64,000 nucleotides of DNA. Origin: Molossus alvarezi. Taxonomy: Eukaryota > Chordata > Mammalia > Chiroptera > Molossidae. Shown in pieces: positions 31,700 to 41,089 of this stretch. The notes below the pieces were generated by a model that was not told the DNA's origin, made no database searches, and worked only from the letters and a program-made list of their open reading frames with translations. Numbering within the stretch: the first letter of the stretch is position 1; each line of letters starts with the position of its first letter. The position numbers were made by a program, and so were the translations under genes. The stretch lies in assembly GCA_037176705.1 (NCBI GenBank), contig CM073898.1, positions 24,164,488-24,228,487 of the forward strand, read 5' to 3'.

Positions 31700-32404
31700 T
31701 TTTTAAACTATTTTTAATAAATCTTGTTTTAATGCTATGTTGCCATTTTCCGAAATCGCTGCCATAATCACCAAGAAATATTATATACCCATCTTACTCA
31801 TACCCAGAAGTAACTTTGGCTGTGCCTCAGTCTCTTAGGGCAGACTCTGATCTCCTGCGGGCCCAGCCCCCTCCAGGGCCTGCACTGTAGTTGCATGCAA
31901 CATGTGTTCAAGTAGTATCTGATGAATTAAATGAATACACTACAGTTCAAGTGTTATGAATCTTCAGGTTCAAATAAGCAAACTGAAGAAAAAGAGCATA
32001 GTCTGCCCAAGATTCTAAATTCCTAAATGACAGCAGAGAGTGTACCTTTTGGCTGCTATCTGGCAAGGCATTTTTAGTACTAAAGAAATCACAGGCAATT
32101 GGAAATTTCATTATTCTGGAATTCAAAAGACAATATATGAATAACCATTCATTAAACAACTATTTATGAGCACCTATTATGTACTAGGTGCTGGGGTTAT
32201 GCCAGCGAACAAAACACTGCTCTGGTAAACTTACTAGTGGAGGAACACAGACAAACCCATAAACAATGTCACAGGGTGGTAAGTACTAGGTTGAAAACTG
32301 AAGCAGAGTAAGGGGACAGCAAAGGAAGGGTGGGGTGCTTTTTACATGCAGGTTTTTCAGGGAAGCTGCTCTGACAAAATGACATTCAATAAATGTTGGG
32401 CAGC
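31700..32404. other. EIF2AK2 5' intron; ancient repeat-like segment near 32160-32330
   Basis: 32160-32330 (GAGCACCTATTATGTACTAG, GGTGCTGGGGTTATGCCAGC) resembles an old mammal-wide interspersed repeat. The rest shows nothing. Confidence 0.4.
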
Positions 32405-32615
32405 CCCGCCAGTGTGGCTCAGTGGTTGAGCAGCAACCCATGCACCAAGAGGTCACAGGTTCAATTCCCAGTCAGGGCACATGCCCAGGCTGTGGGTCTG
32501 ATCCCCAGTGGGGGGCATGCAGGAGGCAGCCAATCGATGTTCTCTCATGGATTTTTCCATCTCTCTCTCCTTCTCCCTTTCTCTCTCTCTAATATCAATT
32601 AAAAAAAAAAAGTTG
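32405..32615 (+). mobile_element. VES SINE (short type), first of three in tandem
   Basis: CCCGCCAGTGTGG head, AATATCAATT tail. Preceded by AAATGTTGGG. Confidence 0.9.
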
Positions 32616-32620
32616 GGGAG

Positions 32621-32868
32621 CTCTGGCCAGCATGTCTTAGTGGTTACAAGGTCAGCCCAGGCACCAAAGGATCTCTGGCTGGATTCCTGGTCTAGGGCAT
32701 GTACCCAGGTTGGAGGTTCCATCCCCAGCCCTGGTCTGGGCGCCTTCTGGAGGCAACCAATCCATGTGTCTCTCTCACATAGATGTTTCTCTCTCTCTCC
32801 CCTCTCCCTTCCGCTATCTCTAAAAATAAATGGGGGAAAAAAAATCCTCCAGTGAGGATTAAAAAAGA
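32621..32868 (+). mobile_element. VES SINE, second of three in tandem
   Basis: CTCTGGCCAGCATG head, tail CCTCCAGTGAGGATTAAA. Diverged long type. Confidence 0.9.
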
Positions 32869-32874
32869 AATGTT

Positions 32875-33117
32875 GCCCTGGTCGGTTTGGCTCAGCAGTT
32901 AGAGCCTGGGCCTGCGGACCAGAGAGTCCCAGGTTCAGTTCCACTAAGGGCAGGTACCTCCCTTGCAGTTTGTCCCCATCCCGATTGGGGTCGTGTGGGT
33001 GGCAACCAGTGGATGTGTCTCTCTCACATTGATGTTTCTCTCTCTCTTCCTCCCTCTCTCCCTTCCACTCTATCTGAAGATACATGCAAAAATGTCCTCC
33101 GGTGAGGATTAAAAAAA
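32875..33117 (+). mobile_element. VES SINE, third of three in tandem
   Basis: Long type with ACATGCAAAAATGTCCTCCG tail. TSD AAAGAAATGTTG before (32865-32876 area) and after (33125-33136 area). Confidence 0.93.
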
Positions 33118-33653
33118 AAGAAAGAAAGAAATGTTGGGGAAAGTGAGGGACTTGGCCCAAGCAGATATCTGGGGGAAAAGCTTTCCAGGAAGAAGAAACA
33201 GGAAGTGCAAAGACCCAGACGCAGGTGCAGGCTATGGGTGGTGTGGAGCAGAGGTATGTGGCAGAGAGGGTGGGGAGGGAGCTGGGGGGCGGCTAAGGCA
33301 CGGCACTTGGGAAATAATTTTAACCGTCCAGGCAAGAGATTTTTGGTCATGGATTACTGAGTCAAGGTATGGGTCATGCGACCCTCCTCATTTCCCATCT
33401 CTCTGTCAAGTCTTGGGGCTCATCCGTTTTCCACGAGGCGCCCCGCCCCCCACCCCGGCCTGGGCTATTACTTGCTCCGATAAAAATCTTCCTGGGCACA
33501 ACACGGCTGCCAGTTCTCCGCGCTGCACAGGTTGGGAAGGGCCGGCGCCTCGCCTGCTGGCCTGGCTCAGCGCTCCGGCTGTGGCGGTGCCAGGGCTCAG
33601 GGTTTGTCACCAGCGTCAGGACCCAGGCTGGGGACGCGCTGCACGCGCCCGGG

Positions 33654-33822
33654 CCCCTCGCTGTGCCCGTGCCTCCCCGCGCCCCGGCCCCTCCCTGTGC
33701 CCGTGCCTCCCCGCGCCCCGGCCCCTCGCTGTGCCCGTGCCTCCCCGCGCCCCGGCCCCTCCCTGTGCCCGCTCACCTCACGCCCCAACCCCTCCCTGTG
33801 CCCGCTCACCTCGAGCTGCCGC
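33654..33822. repeat. ~34-bp GC-rich minisatellite at the EIF2AK2 exon 1/intron 1 junction
   Basis: Five tandem units begin at 33654, 33688, 33722, 33756 and 33789. The first three are nearly identical (each starts CCCCTCGCTGTG or CCCCTCCCTGTG and ends GCGCCCCGG); the last two are diverged. On the minus strand units 4 and 5 each contain GAG followed by GTGAGC, a splice-donor motif. Units 1-3 have GCACGG at that place. Confidence 0.85.
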
Positions 33823-33855
33823 CGTGTCCGAAGCCCTGCAGGTCTGGGCCGCTTA
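33810..33855 (-). other. EIF2AK2: EIF2AK2 non-coding first exon (5' UTR), 5' end approximate
   Basis: Just downstream (leftward) of the ISRE lies a short GC-rich stretch ending CTCGAG before a strong donor GTGAGC (GT at 33809-33808), the layout expected for the untranslated first exon. The transcription start is not visible directly; the right edge is a guess, since PKR promoters lack a TATA box. Splicing must skip to the coding exon whose acceptor ends at 25848, perhaps through a second untranslated exon that I could not locate. Confidence 0.6.
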
Positions 33856-33860
33856 CTCTC

Positions 33861-33873
33861 GGTTTCGTTTTCC
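33861..33873 (-). promoter_or_regulatory. Interferon-stimulated response element (ISRE) of EIF2AK2
   Basis: On the minus strand this reads GGAAAACGAAACC, a close match to the ISRE core bound by ISGF3 (STAT1-STAT2-IRF9). It faces leftward into EIF2AK2 at the edge of the CpG island. This placement, with the adjacent KCS-like box, matches the known mammalian PKR promoter and implies type I interferon induction. Confidence 0.9.
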
Positions 33874-33877
33874 CCGC

Positions 33878-33892
33878 GGACTCCGCCTCCTG
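33878..33892 (-). promoter_or_regulatory. KCS-like element of the PKR promoter
   Basis: Minus strand reads CAGGAGGCGGAGTCC. It differs at three positions from the 15-bp kinase conserved sequence described for human and mouse PKR promoters (recalled, not searched). It is separated from the ISRE by exactly 4 bp. KCS supports basal and interferon-enhanced transcription through Sp-family factors. Confidence 0.8.
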
Positions 33893-34014
33893 TGCGGCGG
33901 CCAGCCTTTCCCGCACGTCCTCACAGCTCTGGGGAGCCGCTGGAAACTGGCGCCACTGACAGAAGGCACCGCGGACAGGCCACTTTCCCGCCTGGGCGTG
34001 TCCAGGCCCTGCAG

Positions 34015-34023
34015 CCCCGCCCC
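34015..34023 (-). promoter_or_regulatory. GC box (Sp1-type)
   Basis: Minus strand GGGGCGGGG, about 120 bp upstream of the KCS-like box, inside the CpG island. Probable Sp1/Sp3 site; such boxes are common in CpG islands. Confidence 0.45.
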
Positions 34024-34387
34024 GGCTCCTGGGAATCTCGGCCGATTGGGTCCGAAACCGCAGGAGGGGGTCTGCTGCGGTCTCCAGCGCCGGGGCGAGC
34101 CAGGCGCTCCTGCACTAGGCTCAGGGACAGACCGTGCAAACATTTGGGGTGAGTGGGGATGGATTATTATCGGCTCCATTTACAATAGAAGAAATAGTGG
34201 ACTCGTCCAGAGTTTTGGGGCTGGTAAGTGGCAAAGACAGCAGTCAATTAAAGGTCAGGCCCCTAAATCAAAGCACTCCTTCACCTTGCCACACTGCTGC
34301 CTGGTTGTCGTCACCTTTACAAGGCCTGGGGGCATAATCTTCCTTCTTCTGTTTGCACCCATCCGTTGGCTCATTCAACAGATCCTT

Positions 34388-34650
34388 GCCCTGGCCGGTT
34401 TGGCTCAGCGGTTAGAGCGTCCGCCTGCGGTCCGGAGAGACCCGGGGTTAGGTTCCCGCTAAGGGCATGTACCTCGGTTGCAGTTTGTCCCCGGCCCTGG
34501 TTGGTCGTGCGGGTGGCAGCCACTCGATGTGTCCCTTTCACATCGATGTTTCCCTCTCTCTCTCTTCCTCTCTCTCCCTCCCACACTGTCTGTACAAAAA
34601 ATGGAAAAATGTCCTCGGATGAGGATTAAAAAAATAATAATAATAAATAA
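34388..34650 (+). mobile_element. VES SINE (long type), just upstream of the EIF2AK2 CpG island
   Basis: Complete copy with ATAATAATAATAAATAAA tail. TSD AACAGATCCTTG on both sides. Confidence 0.94.
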
Positions 34651-34859
34651 ACAGATCCTTGCCAGCCGCTGTACCCAGCACCAGCCAGTTTCAGCAGTTA
34701 GGAGAGCCACCTGCTCCCCGCGGGACCCCATGGAGCTTACTACCAAAACCTTAACAGCAGTCTTTATAAGAAATCCTGCTTACCTGATAGACTATGTATG
34801 GCACACTCCCAGAGTGATACTTAATTTCATTGGCGCGTGACTGAGTGCTGAGGACTTAC

Positions 34860-35000
34860 CCCACAGTAGGGCAAGGTAGGTGCCATTGCAATGGCCATTA
34901 GCAGATGAGAAAACTGAGGTTTGAGGCACAGAGAAGTTAAGTAACCACAGCAGATAAGTAAATGGAGCTTGAATTAGAGTCAGGAGACGGTACCATCAAC
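34860..35000 (-). mobile_element. MIR SINE fragment
   Basis: AGATGAGAAAACTGAGGTTT, AGAGAAGTTAAGTAACCACA: the conserved MIR core in antisense. Ancient. Confidence 0.7.
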
Positions 35001-35379
35001 ACCGTAGTGAGGGTAAAGGAGAGAAGTGCTCCCAAGATGGATGGACCTCAAGTGTATATTAAATATTGAGCATTGGCTCTAGGAGACCTGTTCCTCTTCT
35101 CTTCTACATTTCCCCACGTGGCTATAAACTACATTTTCCTTGTAGCTCTAGACATAGAGATTGAACATATTGGGTTCCCTTGTGAATGTTCACCAAAGGC
35201 ATCCACTTCTGAGGAGGCTTTTGACAAGCAGGGGGACAAGAAGACTTTTGTAGATGTTAGTCAGCTTTCCCCCAAGTGCTTTTTCAAAATGAATGAAGAG
35301 TATGTGGCAATAGGAATGTGTGACATGTGTGAGTTCATCAACATGTAATTCTCATTAAGGGAGACCAGCCAGCCCCTGT

Positions 35380-36290
35380 GTGGCAGCCTGGTTACTTGGG
35401 AGCCCTTCCATCATGGAGTGGGCTGGTATTTGTGGAGTAAACAGTCATTTCACATATGAATTTGCTTTTTCCACCTGTAGTGCCTCTGTCAGCACCATCA
35501 TTGTTGGATATTCTGAATACCTTGTTCACCATCATGGTATCTCTCATTAAGGAACCCATTTTACAGAAAAAGAAGTGAGGCAGTACACTGTGGGACAGTG
35601 GGATGGACTAGTGAAGACTGAGTCACAGCCTCAAGAAGGAGACAACACTTAACAAATTGGGTGTCTGTCCTTCAAGTGCAGTATATGCTCTAAATCCAGT
35701 TGCTATTCTTTCCACTGCCAAAATACATGAGACCAGGAAAGAGTAGGAGTGTCTCCCACAGGTAAGCCTTATCGTACACTTGCAAAGTAAGTGCTACCTG
35801 CTCCTATCACTTTGGTCTCTGTTTCCTATGACATTGGGCTGTTACCACGAAGGGACATATAATTCCTTGAACAAGAACTTGAAATTGCATCTGGATATTG
35901 CAGGTTCATCATGCCATCAAGTCATCAAGAAAATAAGGGGATTATTGAATTGTCTGGGCTGGTTGATATGAATTACCAAGGGGAACTAGTGATGCAGCCA
36001 CACAAAGGAGTCAGAGATGGATATGTCTTCAAGTCAGGGATTTCTCTGGGGTTTCTTCTAGTAATCCCTTTTTCAATGATAAATATTAATGGAAGTCTAA
36101 ATCTGTCCAACACAAGCAGGACTACTAAGGGCTCTCTCTGATCCTTCAAGATTGTTGATTTTTATCACCCTACTAGCTGGGGAAACTTCTGAGGACAAAG
36201 AGAACAAATGAAGAAGGAAGCTATAAACACCAACTGTGGTCTCATGACTGGTTGCAGAATAAAGCACCATAGAAGCTATGCATGTTATTT
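35380..36290 (+). mobile_element. ERV-L internal remnant (integrase, then dUTPase-like), non-functional
   Basis: An old endogenous retrovirus fragment with no open reading frame across it. At 35440-35590 the plus strand keeps an integrase-core-like string ending GTHFTEKEVRQ, interrupted by a stop codon. About 300 bp on, at 35910-36140, a second frame carries a dUTPase-like piece (GLVDMNYQGEL). The final segment near 36200-36250 is in yet another register. Integrase followed by dUTPase is characteristic of the ERV-L class. Stops and frame shifts break the frame throughout, LTRs were not identified, and a VES follows at 36381. Confidence 0.65.
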
Positions 36291-36380
36291 TACCTGCTTT
36301 GTTTTTTTATGTATTAATGAACTTCTTTTAATTGCTTTCCCCTTTCCTTTTATATGAGATTAGGTGGTGATGATTAATTT

Positions 36381-36626
36381 TATTTTATTCTTCACCCGAA
36401 GATATTGTTCTTATTATCAGATAGAGTGGGAGGGAAGGGGAGAGAGAGAGAGAGACAGAGAGAAACATTGATGTGATAGAGCCACATCGACTGGTTGCCT
36501 CCCTCACGATCCAACCAGGGCTAGGGATGAACTGCAACAGAGGTACGTGCCCTTTACTGGAATCAAACCCACGACTCTTTGGTCTGTGGGCCGATGCTCT
36601 AACCGCTGAGCCAATCCGGCCAGGGC
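36381..36626 (-). mobile_element. VES SINE (long type)
   Basis: Tail TTCACCCGAAGATATTG at left, head CCGGCCAGGGC at right. Flanked by GATTAATTT-type repeats. Confidence 0.92.
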
Positions 36627-37174
36627 TGGTAATTAATTTCATAAGGCAGTTTTACATGAGAGTGTCTTAAGGTGGGATTGTGACTAAAATAGAAGAGGAA
36701 GGAACATTATATAGCAATGTATATAAAGATTTAAGGGAGAGGATATGCATGTTTTCATTTGAAGAAGGGAATGCACTAAATGGGAATGTAGTTTTATTGC
36801 TTGCTTCAAAGATTATTGGCAGAAAGAGTGGACTGTACTAAATATTGTTAATTTTTATTTAGCTTCCATTTATCCCCTTCTCTGTCTCCTCATCTAGAAG
36901 GTTAAAACCACATTTTCCAGATTTCTATGGAGTTGATGTTATAGATATAATTCGCGTTCTGCCAATGACTCATAAGCAGTGGTACAAGATTTGGAAGATG
37001 GAGGCAAGGATAAGGCCATCCTTCTTGGCAGGACAAGTTGACAAACAAGTTCCCATGCTGAGGAGTGTTTTGCAGCAGCTGGACTGCAGAATCATGGTCA
37101 GTTCTCCAAGGATATGGGCAACTGGGGTGGTAGCAGTGGTGGAAGCAGTGGCAGTGGCAGGGTCCTGGACTTTT

Positions 37175-37264
37175 TTTTTTGGTATGTGCCCCTTCTGGGA
37201 ACCGAACCCGGGACTCTCTGGTCTGCAGGTCGATGCTCAACTGCTGAGCCAAACGGGCCAGGAC
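37175..37264 (-). mobile_element. Head-only short SINE (VES tRNA-like part plus A tail)
   Basis: Body of 84 bp. On the minus strand it runs from GTCCTGGCCCGTTTGGCTCA to GGGGCACATACC, then an A-rich tail. Perfect TSD GGTCCTGGACTTTT at 37161-37174 and 37265-37278. It shares the GTTGAGCATCG variant with the copy at 24379. Confidence 0.85.
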
Positions 37265-37279
37265 GGTCCTGGACTTTTG

Positions 37280-37976
37280 ACCGCTGCCATGGAGCTCTCC
37301 TAATTTCCATTCTGCCATTCGTTCCAACAACTGTTAATTTCCTACCAAATCTTTTTGCTTAACATATGTACAGTGGTTTCTGATTCCTGTACTGAACAAG
37401 GAGAAGCCTCCTTGGAAATGGAACCTACGCCAAGGGATTATAGTTGAAAAGTGAAGACTAAGAATCATGTTCTTGTTTGAGCCCTGGCTCAAGTCTCACC
37501 TGAAGCTAGCCCTATCCTAGACTGATCAGTTATAAGAGCCCTCTCTTTCCTTTTCTTTCTACCATAAACCAATTTGTGTTTGATTTATCTGCTAATCACA
37601 TCAAAAACATGTTTTGATATTTTAAAAACATACTTCTTGGGGGAAAATCCCTTAATTCATTGATTTACTCAATAAATATTCATGAGTGCCTCCGATGTGA
37701 AGCACTGTGCTGGAAATATAATGATGGCCAAAAATAACATTGTTTCTATAAGTGTTTATATTGAAATTAGTTCACTAAGGATTGGATGTTTGTAGGAAAG
37801 GAAGGAACTTTATGTTTGACGGAATGGATACTTAGATAACATAGATACATAGATAGAGTAGAAGCATCATTGTTAACTTTTGTTCATTTTTGGTGATGGC
37901 CTTATTTAATATGTAACTGTGAATTCCAATTTGATTATTGACCTATAGTTACCACCATAGATCTATTTTATAATTT
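37280..37976. other. Intergenic sequence, nothing recognised
   Basis: Unique-looking; TTCATTGATTTACTCAATAA near 37655 resembles an ancient repeat. Confidence 0.4.
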
Positions 37977-38221
37977 TTTTTTTTATCCTCACCCGAGGAC
38001 ATTTTTGGATATTTTGTTCAGATAGAGTGGGAGGAAGAGAGAGAAGGGGAGAGAGAGAAACATCGATGTGAAAGGGACACATCGAGTAGTTGCCACCCGC
38101 ACAACCCAACCAGGGCCGGGGACAAACTGCAACTGAGGTACATACCCTTCGCGGGAACCGAACCCGGGTCTCTTGGGACCGCAGGCCGACGCTCTAACCG
38201 CTGAGCCAAACGGGCCAGGGC
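37977..38221 (-). mobile_element. VES SINE (long type)
   Basis: Complete copy. TSD CTATTTTATAATTTT on both sides. Confidence 0.94.
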
Positions 38222-38518
38222 CTATTTTATAATTTTGACACAATGACTTTAGGTCAAATATATTACAGTAAAACTAATCAGAGAGAGATAAAAGGAATCT
38301 TCATGTATCAAGTATTTTTAATTTTTTAACTAGCAAATGAAAAATAACTGTTGTTTCTACATTGGGAAATTGCCAAGTAATGTAGCTTGGAATCAGAAAG
38401 TGTGTCATCTCCAGCTTTCTTCTTCTTTCTCAAGATTGCTTTGGCTATTTGGCATTGTTTGTAGTTTCATATGAATATAAGGATTATTTTTTCTATTTCT
38501 ATGAAAAATGTCATTGGA

Positions 38519-38769
38519 GCCCTGGCTGGTTTGGCTCAGCGGTTGGAGTGTCGCCCGTGGACCAGAGAGGCCCGGGTTCAGTTCCCACTGGGGGCGTGTG
38601 CCTCGGTTGCAGTTTGTCCCCTGCCCGGCTGGGGTTGTGTGGGTGGCAGCCGGTGGATGTGTCTCACTTGTGTTGATGTTTCTCTCTCTCTTTGCCTCCC
38701 TCTCTTTCTCCAGCTCTGTCTGAAGATGAATGCAAAAATGTCCTCGGGTGAGGATTTTAAAAAAAAAAA
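38519..38769 (+). mobile_element. VES SINE in old L1 (long type)
   Basis: Complete copy. TSD GAAAAATGTCATTGGA on both sides. Confidence 0.94.
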
Positions 38770-39164
38770 AGAAAGAAAAATGTCATTGGAATTTTAATAG
38801 GGATTGCACTGAATCTGAGGAATGCATTGTGTAATGTGGATATTTTAACAATATCAATTCTTTCAAATATGAACATGGAACATCTTTCCATTTGTTTGGG
38901 TCTTCTTCAATTTTTTTTTCATCAATGTCTTCAGTTTTCAGTGAAAAGATCTTTCATCTCCTTTGTTAAATTATTTGTGTTTTATTATTTTTGATGTTAT
39001 TATAAATGGAATTGTTTTCTTAATTTATCTTTCCTGTAGTTTGTTTCTAGTGTATATAAACGCAACCAATATTTGTATACTAATTTTGTATCCTGCAACT
39101 TTATTAATTTTACCTATTATTTCTAATAGTTTTTAAAAATTTATTTAATTTTTTAAAATGATTT

Positions 39165-39366
39165 TTCTTCACTGATTTTTAGAGAGAGAGGAAGGGAGAG
39201 GGAGAGAGATAAAGACATCGATGAAAGAAAATATCAATTAGCCACCTCCAGCATGCTCCCCAATGGGGATCGGGCCCACAACCTGGGCATGTGCCCTGAC
39301 CAGAAATCAAACTGACCTCTTGGTGCATGGGTCGATGCTCAACCACCAAGCTACACCAGCCAGGCA
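39165..39366 (-). mobile_element. VES SINE in old L1 (short type)
   Basis: Head at right (CACCAGCCAGGC), AGAGAGAGGAAGGG body at left. Confidence 0.9.
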
Positions 39367-39555
39367 ATAGCTTTTGTTTGTTTGTTTTGTTTTGTTTTTG
39401 GTGGAATCTCTAGGTTTTTCTATATACAATATTATATAATCTGCACAGTTCGTTCTTTCTGATTTGGATATCTTTAATTTCTTTTTCTTGCCTAATTGTC
39501 CTGGATAGGACTTCCAGTACTATGTTGAGTGAAAGCATAAAGAGTAGCCATCCTT

Positions 39556-39792
39556 GCCCTGGCTGGTTTGGCTCAGTGGCTAGAGCATCAGCTCATGGAC
39601 CAAAGGGGTCACAGGTTTGATTCCCAGTCAAGGGCATGTACCTGGGTTGCAGGTTCAGTCCCCGGCTCCAGAGCCATGCAGGAGGTAACCAATCAGTCTC
39701 TCACATTGATGTTTCTTTTTCCCCCCCTCGCTTCCACTCTATCTAAAATATCGATGGAAAAATATTATCAGATGAGGATTAAAAAAAAAAAG
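39556..39792 (+). mobile_element. VES SINE in old L1 (long type)
   Basis: TSD AGAGTAGCCATCCTT / AGAGTAGGCATCCTT. Confidence 0.92.
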
Positions 39793-39988
39793 AGTAGGCA
39801 TCCTTATCTTTTTCCTGATTGTAGAGAAAAATCTCTCCTCTTTTGTGAAGTATGTTGTTAGCTGTCATATATGACTTTTATTATGTTGAGGTATATTTTT
39901 TATATATCCATTTATTTAGAGATTTATCATGAATTTTGAATTTTGTTAAATGCTTTTCTGTATCTACTGAGATTATCATACTTTTAAA

Positions 39989-40161
39989 AATTCTCACCTG
40001 AGGATATGTTTTTATTGATTTGAGAGAGGAAGAGAAAGAGACTGATATGAGAGAGAAACATTGATCGGTTGCCTCCCATATGCGCCCACAATAGGGATTG
40101 AGCCCACAATCTTTTAGTGTACAGGATGATGCTCCAACCGATTGAGCCACGCAGCCAGGAC
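39989..40161 (-). mobile_element. VES SINE in old L1 (aged, shortened)
   Basis: Tail TTCTCACCTGAGGATATG at left, diverged head CCACGCAGCCAGGAC at right. Confidence 0.82.
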
Positions 40162-41089
40162 TCATATGGATTTTATCCTTCATTTTGTTGACGTGGTGTA
40201 TCACACTTACTGATTTGCATATGTTGGACCACCCTTGCATCCCTGAAATGAACCCCACTTGATTGCAGTGTATGATTCTTTCAATGTAGTGTTGAATTCA
40301 GTTTGCTAGTATTTTGTTGAGGATTTTTGCATCTGTGTTCATCAGGGGTAATTTACTTTTCTTGTAGTGTCCTTGTCTGGCTTTGGTATCAGGGTAATGC
40401 TGGCCTCATAAAATTAGTTTGGGAGCTCTTCTACTTTTGGAAAGTTTTTGAGAAGGATTGGTGTTAATTTTTTAGGTATTTGGTAGAATTCATGAGTGAA
40501 GCCATCTGGTCCTGGACTTTTTATCATTGGGAGGTTTTTGATTACTGATTCAATGTCTTTCTAATAATTGGTCTGCTTAGATTTCCTAGTTCTTCATTAT
40601 TCAGGGTTAGTACACTGTAAGTTTCCAGAAATTTTTTCATTTCTCCTAGGTTATCTAATTTGTTGTGTAATTGTTCATAGTAGTTTCTTATGATGCTTAG
40701 TATTTCTTTGTCATTAGTTCGGTCTCCTCTTTCATTTGTAATTTTCTTTTTAGTTATCTCAATTTAGTTTGTAAATTTCTTCCTGTTTACAAACAATAAT
40801 GCAATAAGGATTTTCCTTCATATGTTATTATGCAAATGTGAGAGAGTTTCTCCAGGATTTATGCCTAGGTGTATAATTACTGAAATGTAAGATATATGGA
40901 CATATAACTTTACCAAATTTCTTTCCAAAGTATGAAAGAACATTCTTCTGTTCCTCCTCTCCCATCTTTTGTGCCATTGTTGTCATACATTTACTTCTCC
41001 ATATATTATAAACCATAAAGTACATTGTTACTACTTTTTCTTTAAACAGGCCATTATCTTTTAAAGAGATTTTAAAATGAAAAAAATAG

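Larger units (their letters stand above)
33430..34140. promoter_or_regulatory. CpG island over the EIF2AK2 promoter
   Basis: The only long GC-rich, CpG-dense unique stretch in an otherwise AT-rich window. It contains the ISRE, the KCS-like box, a GC box, the presumed first exon and a GC-rich minisatellite. Several long open frames cross it on both strands, but they are a by-product of base composition. Confidence 0.85.
38430..40800 (-). mobile_element. Old L1 ORF2 region, interrupted by four VES copies
   Basis: Antisense L1 ORF2 text throughout, for example AATGAACCCCACTTGATTGC near 40250 and GAAGCCATCTGGTCCTGGAC near 40500. Minus-strand frames such as [20 protein letters not shown] show the reverse transcriptase region. 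Heavily decayed. Confidence 0.8.

Noticed and set aside
33131..34462. 443-codon plus-strand open frame over the CpG island
   Set aside because: GC-rich minisatellite and promoter sequence lack stops by composition. The product is Pro/Ala/Arg-rich low-complexity sequence, and its end runs into a VES.
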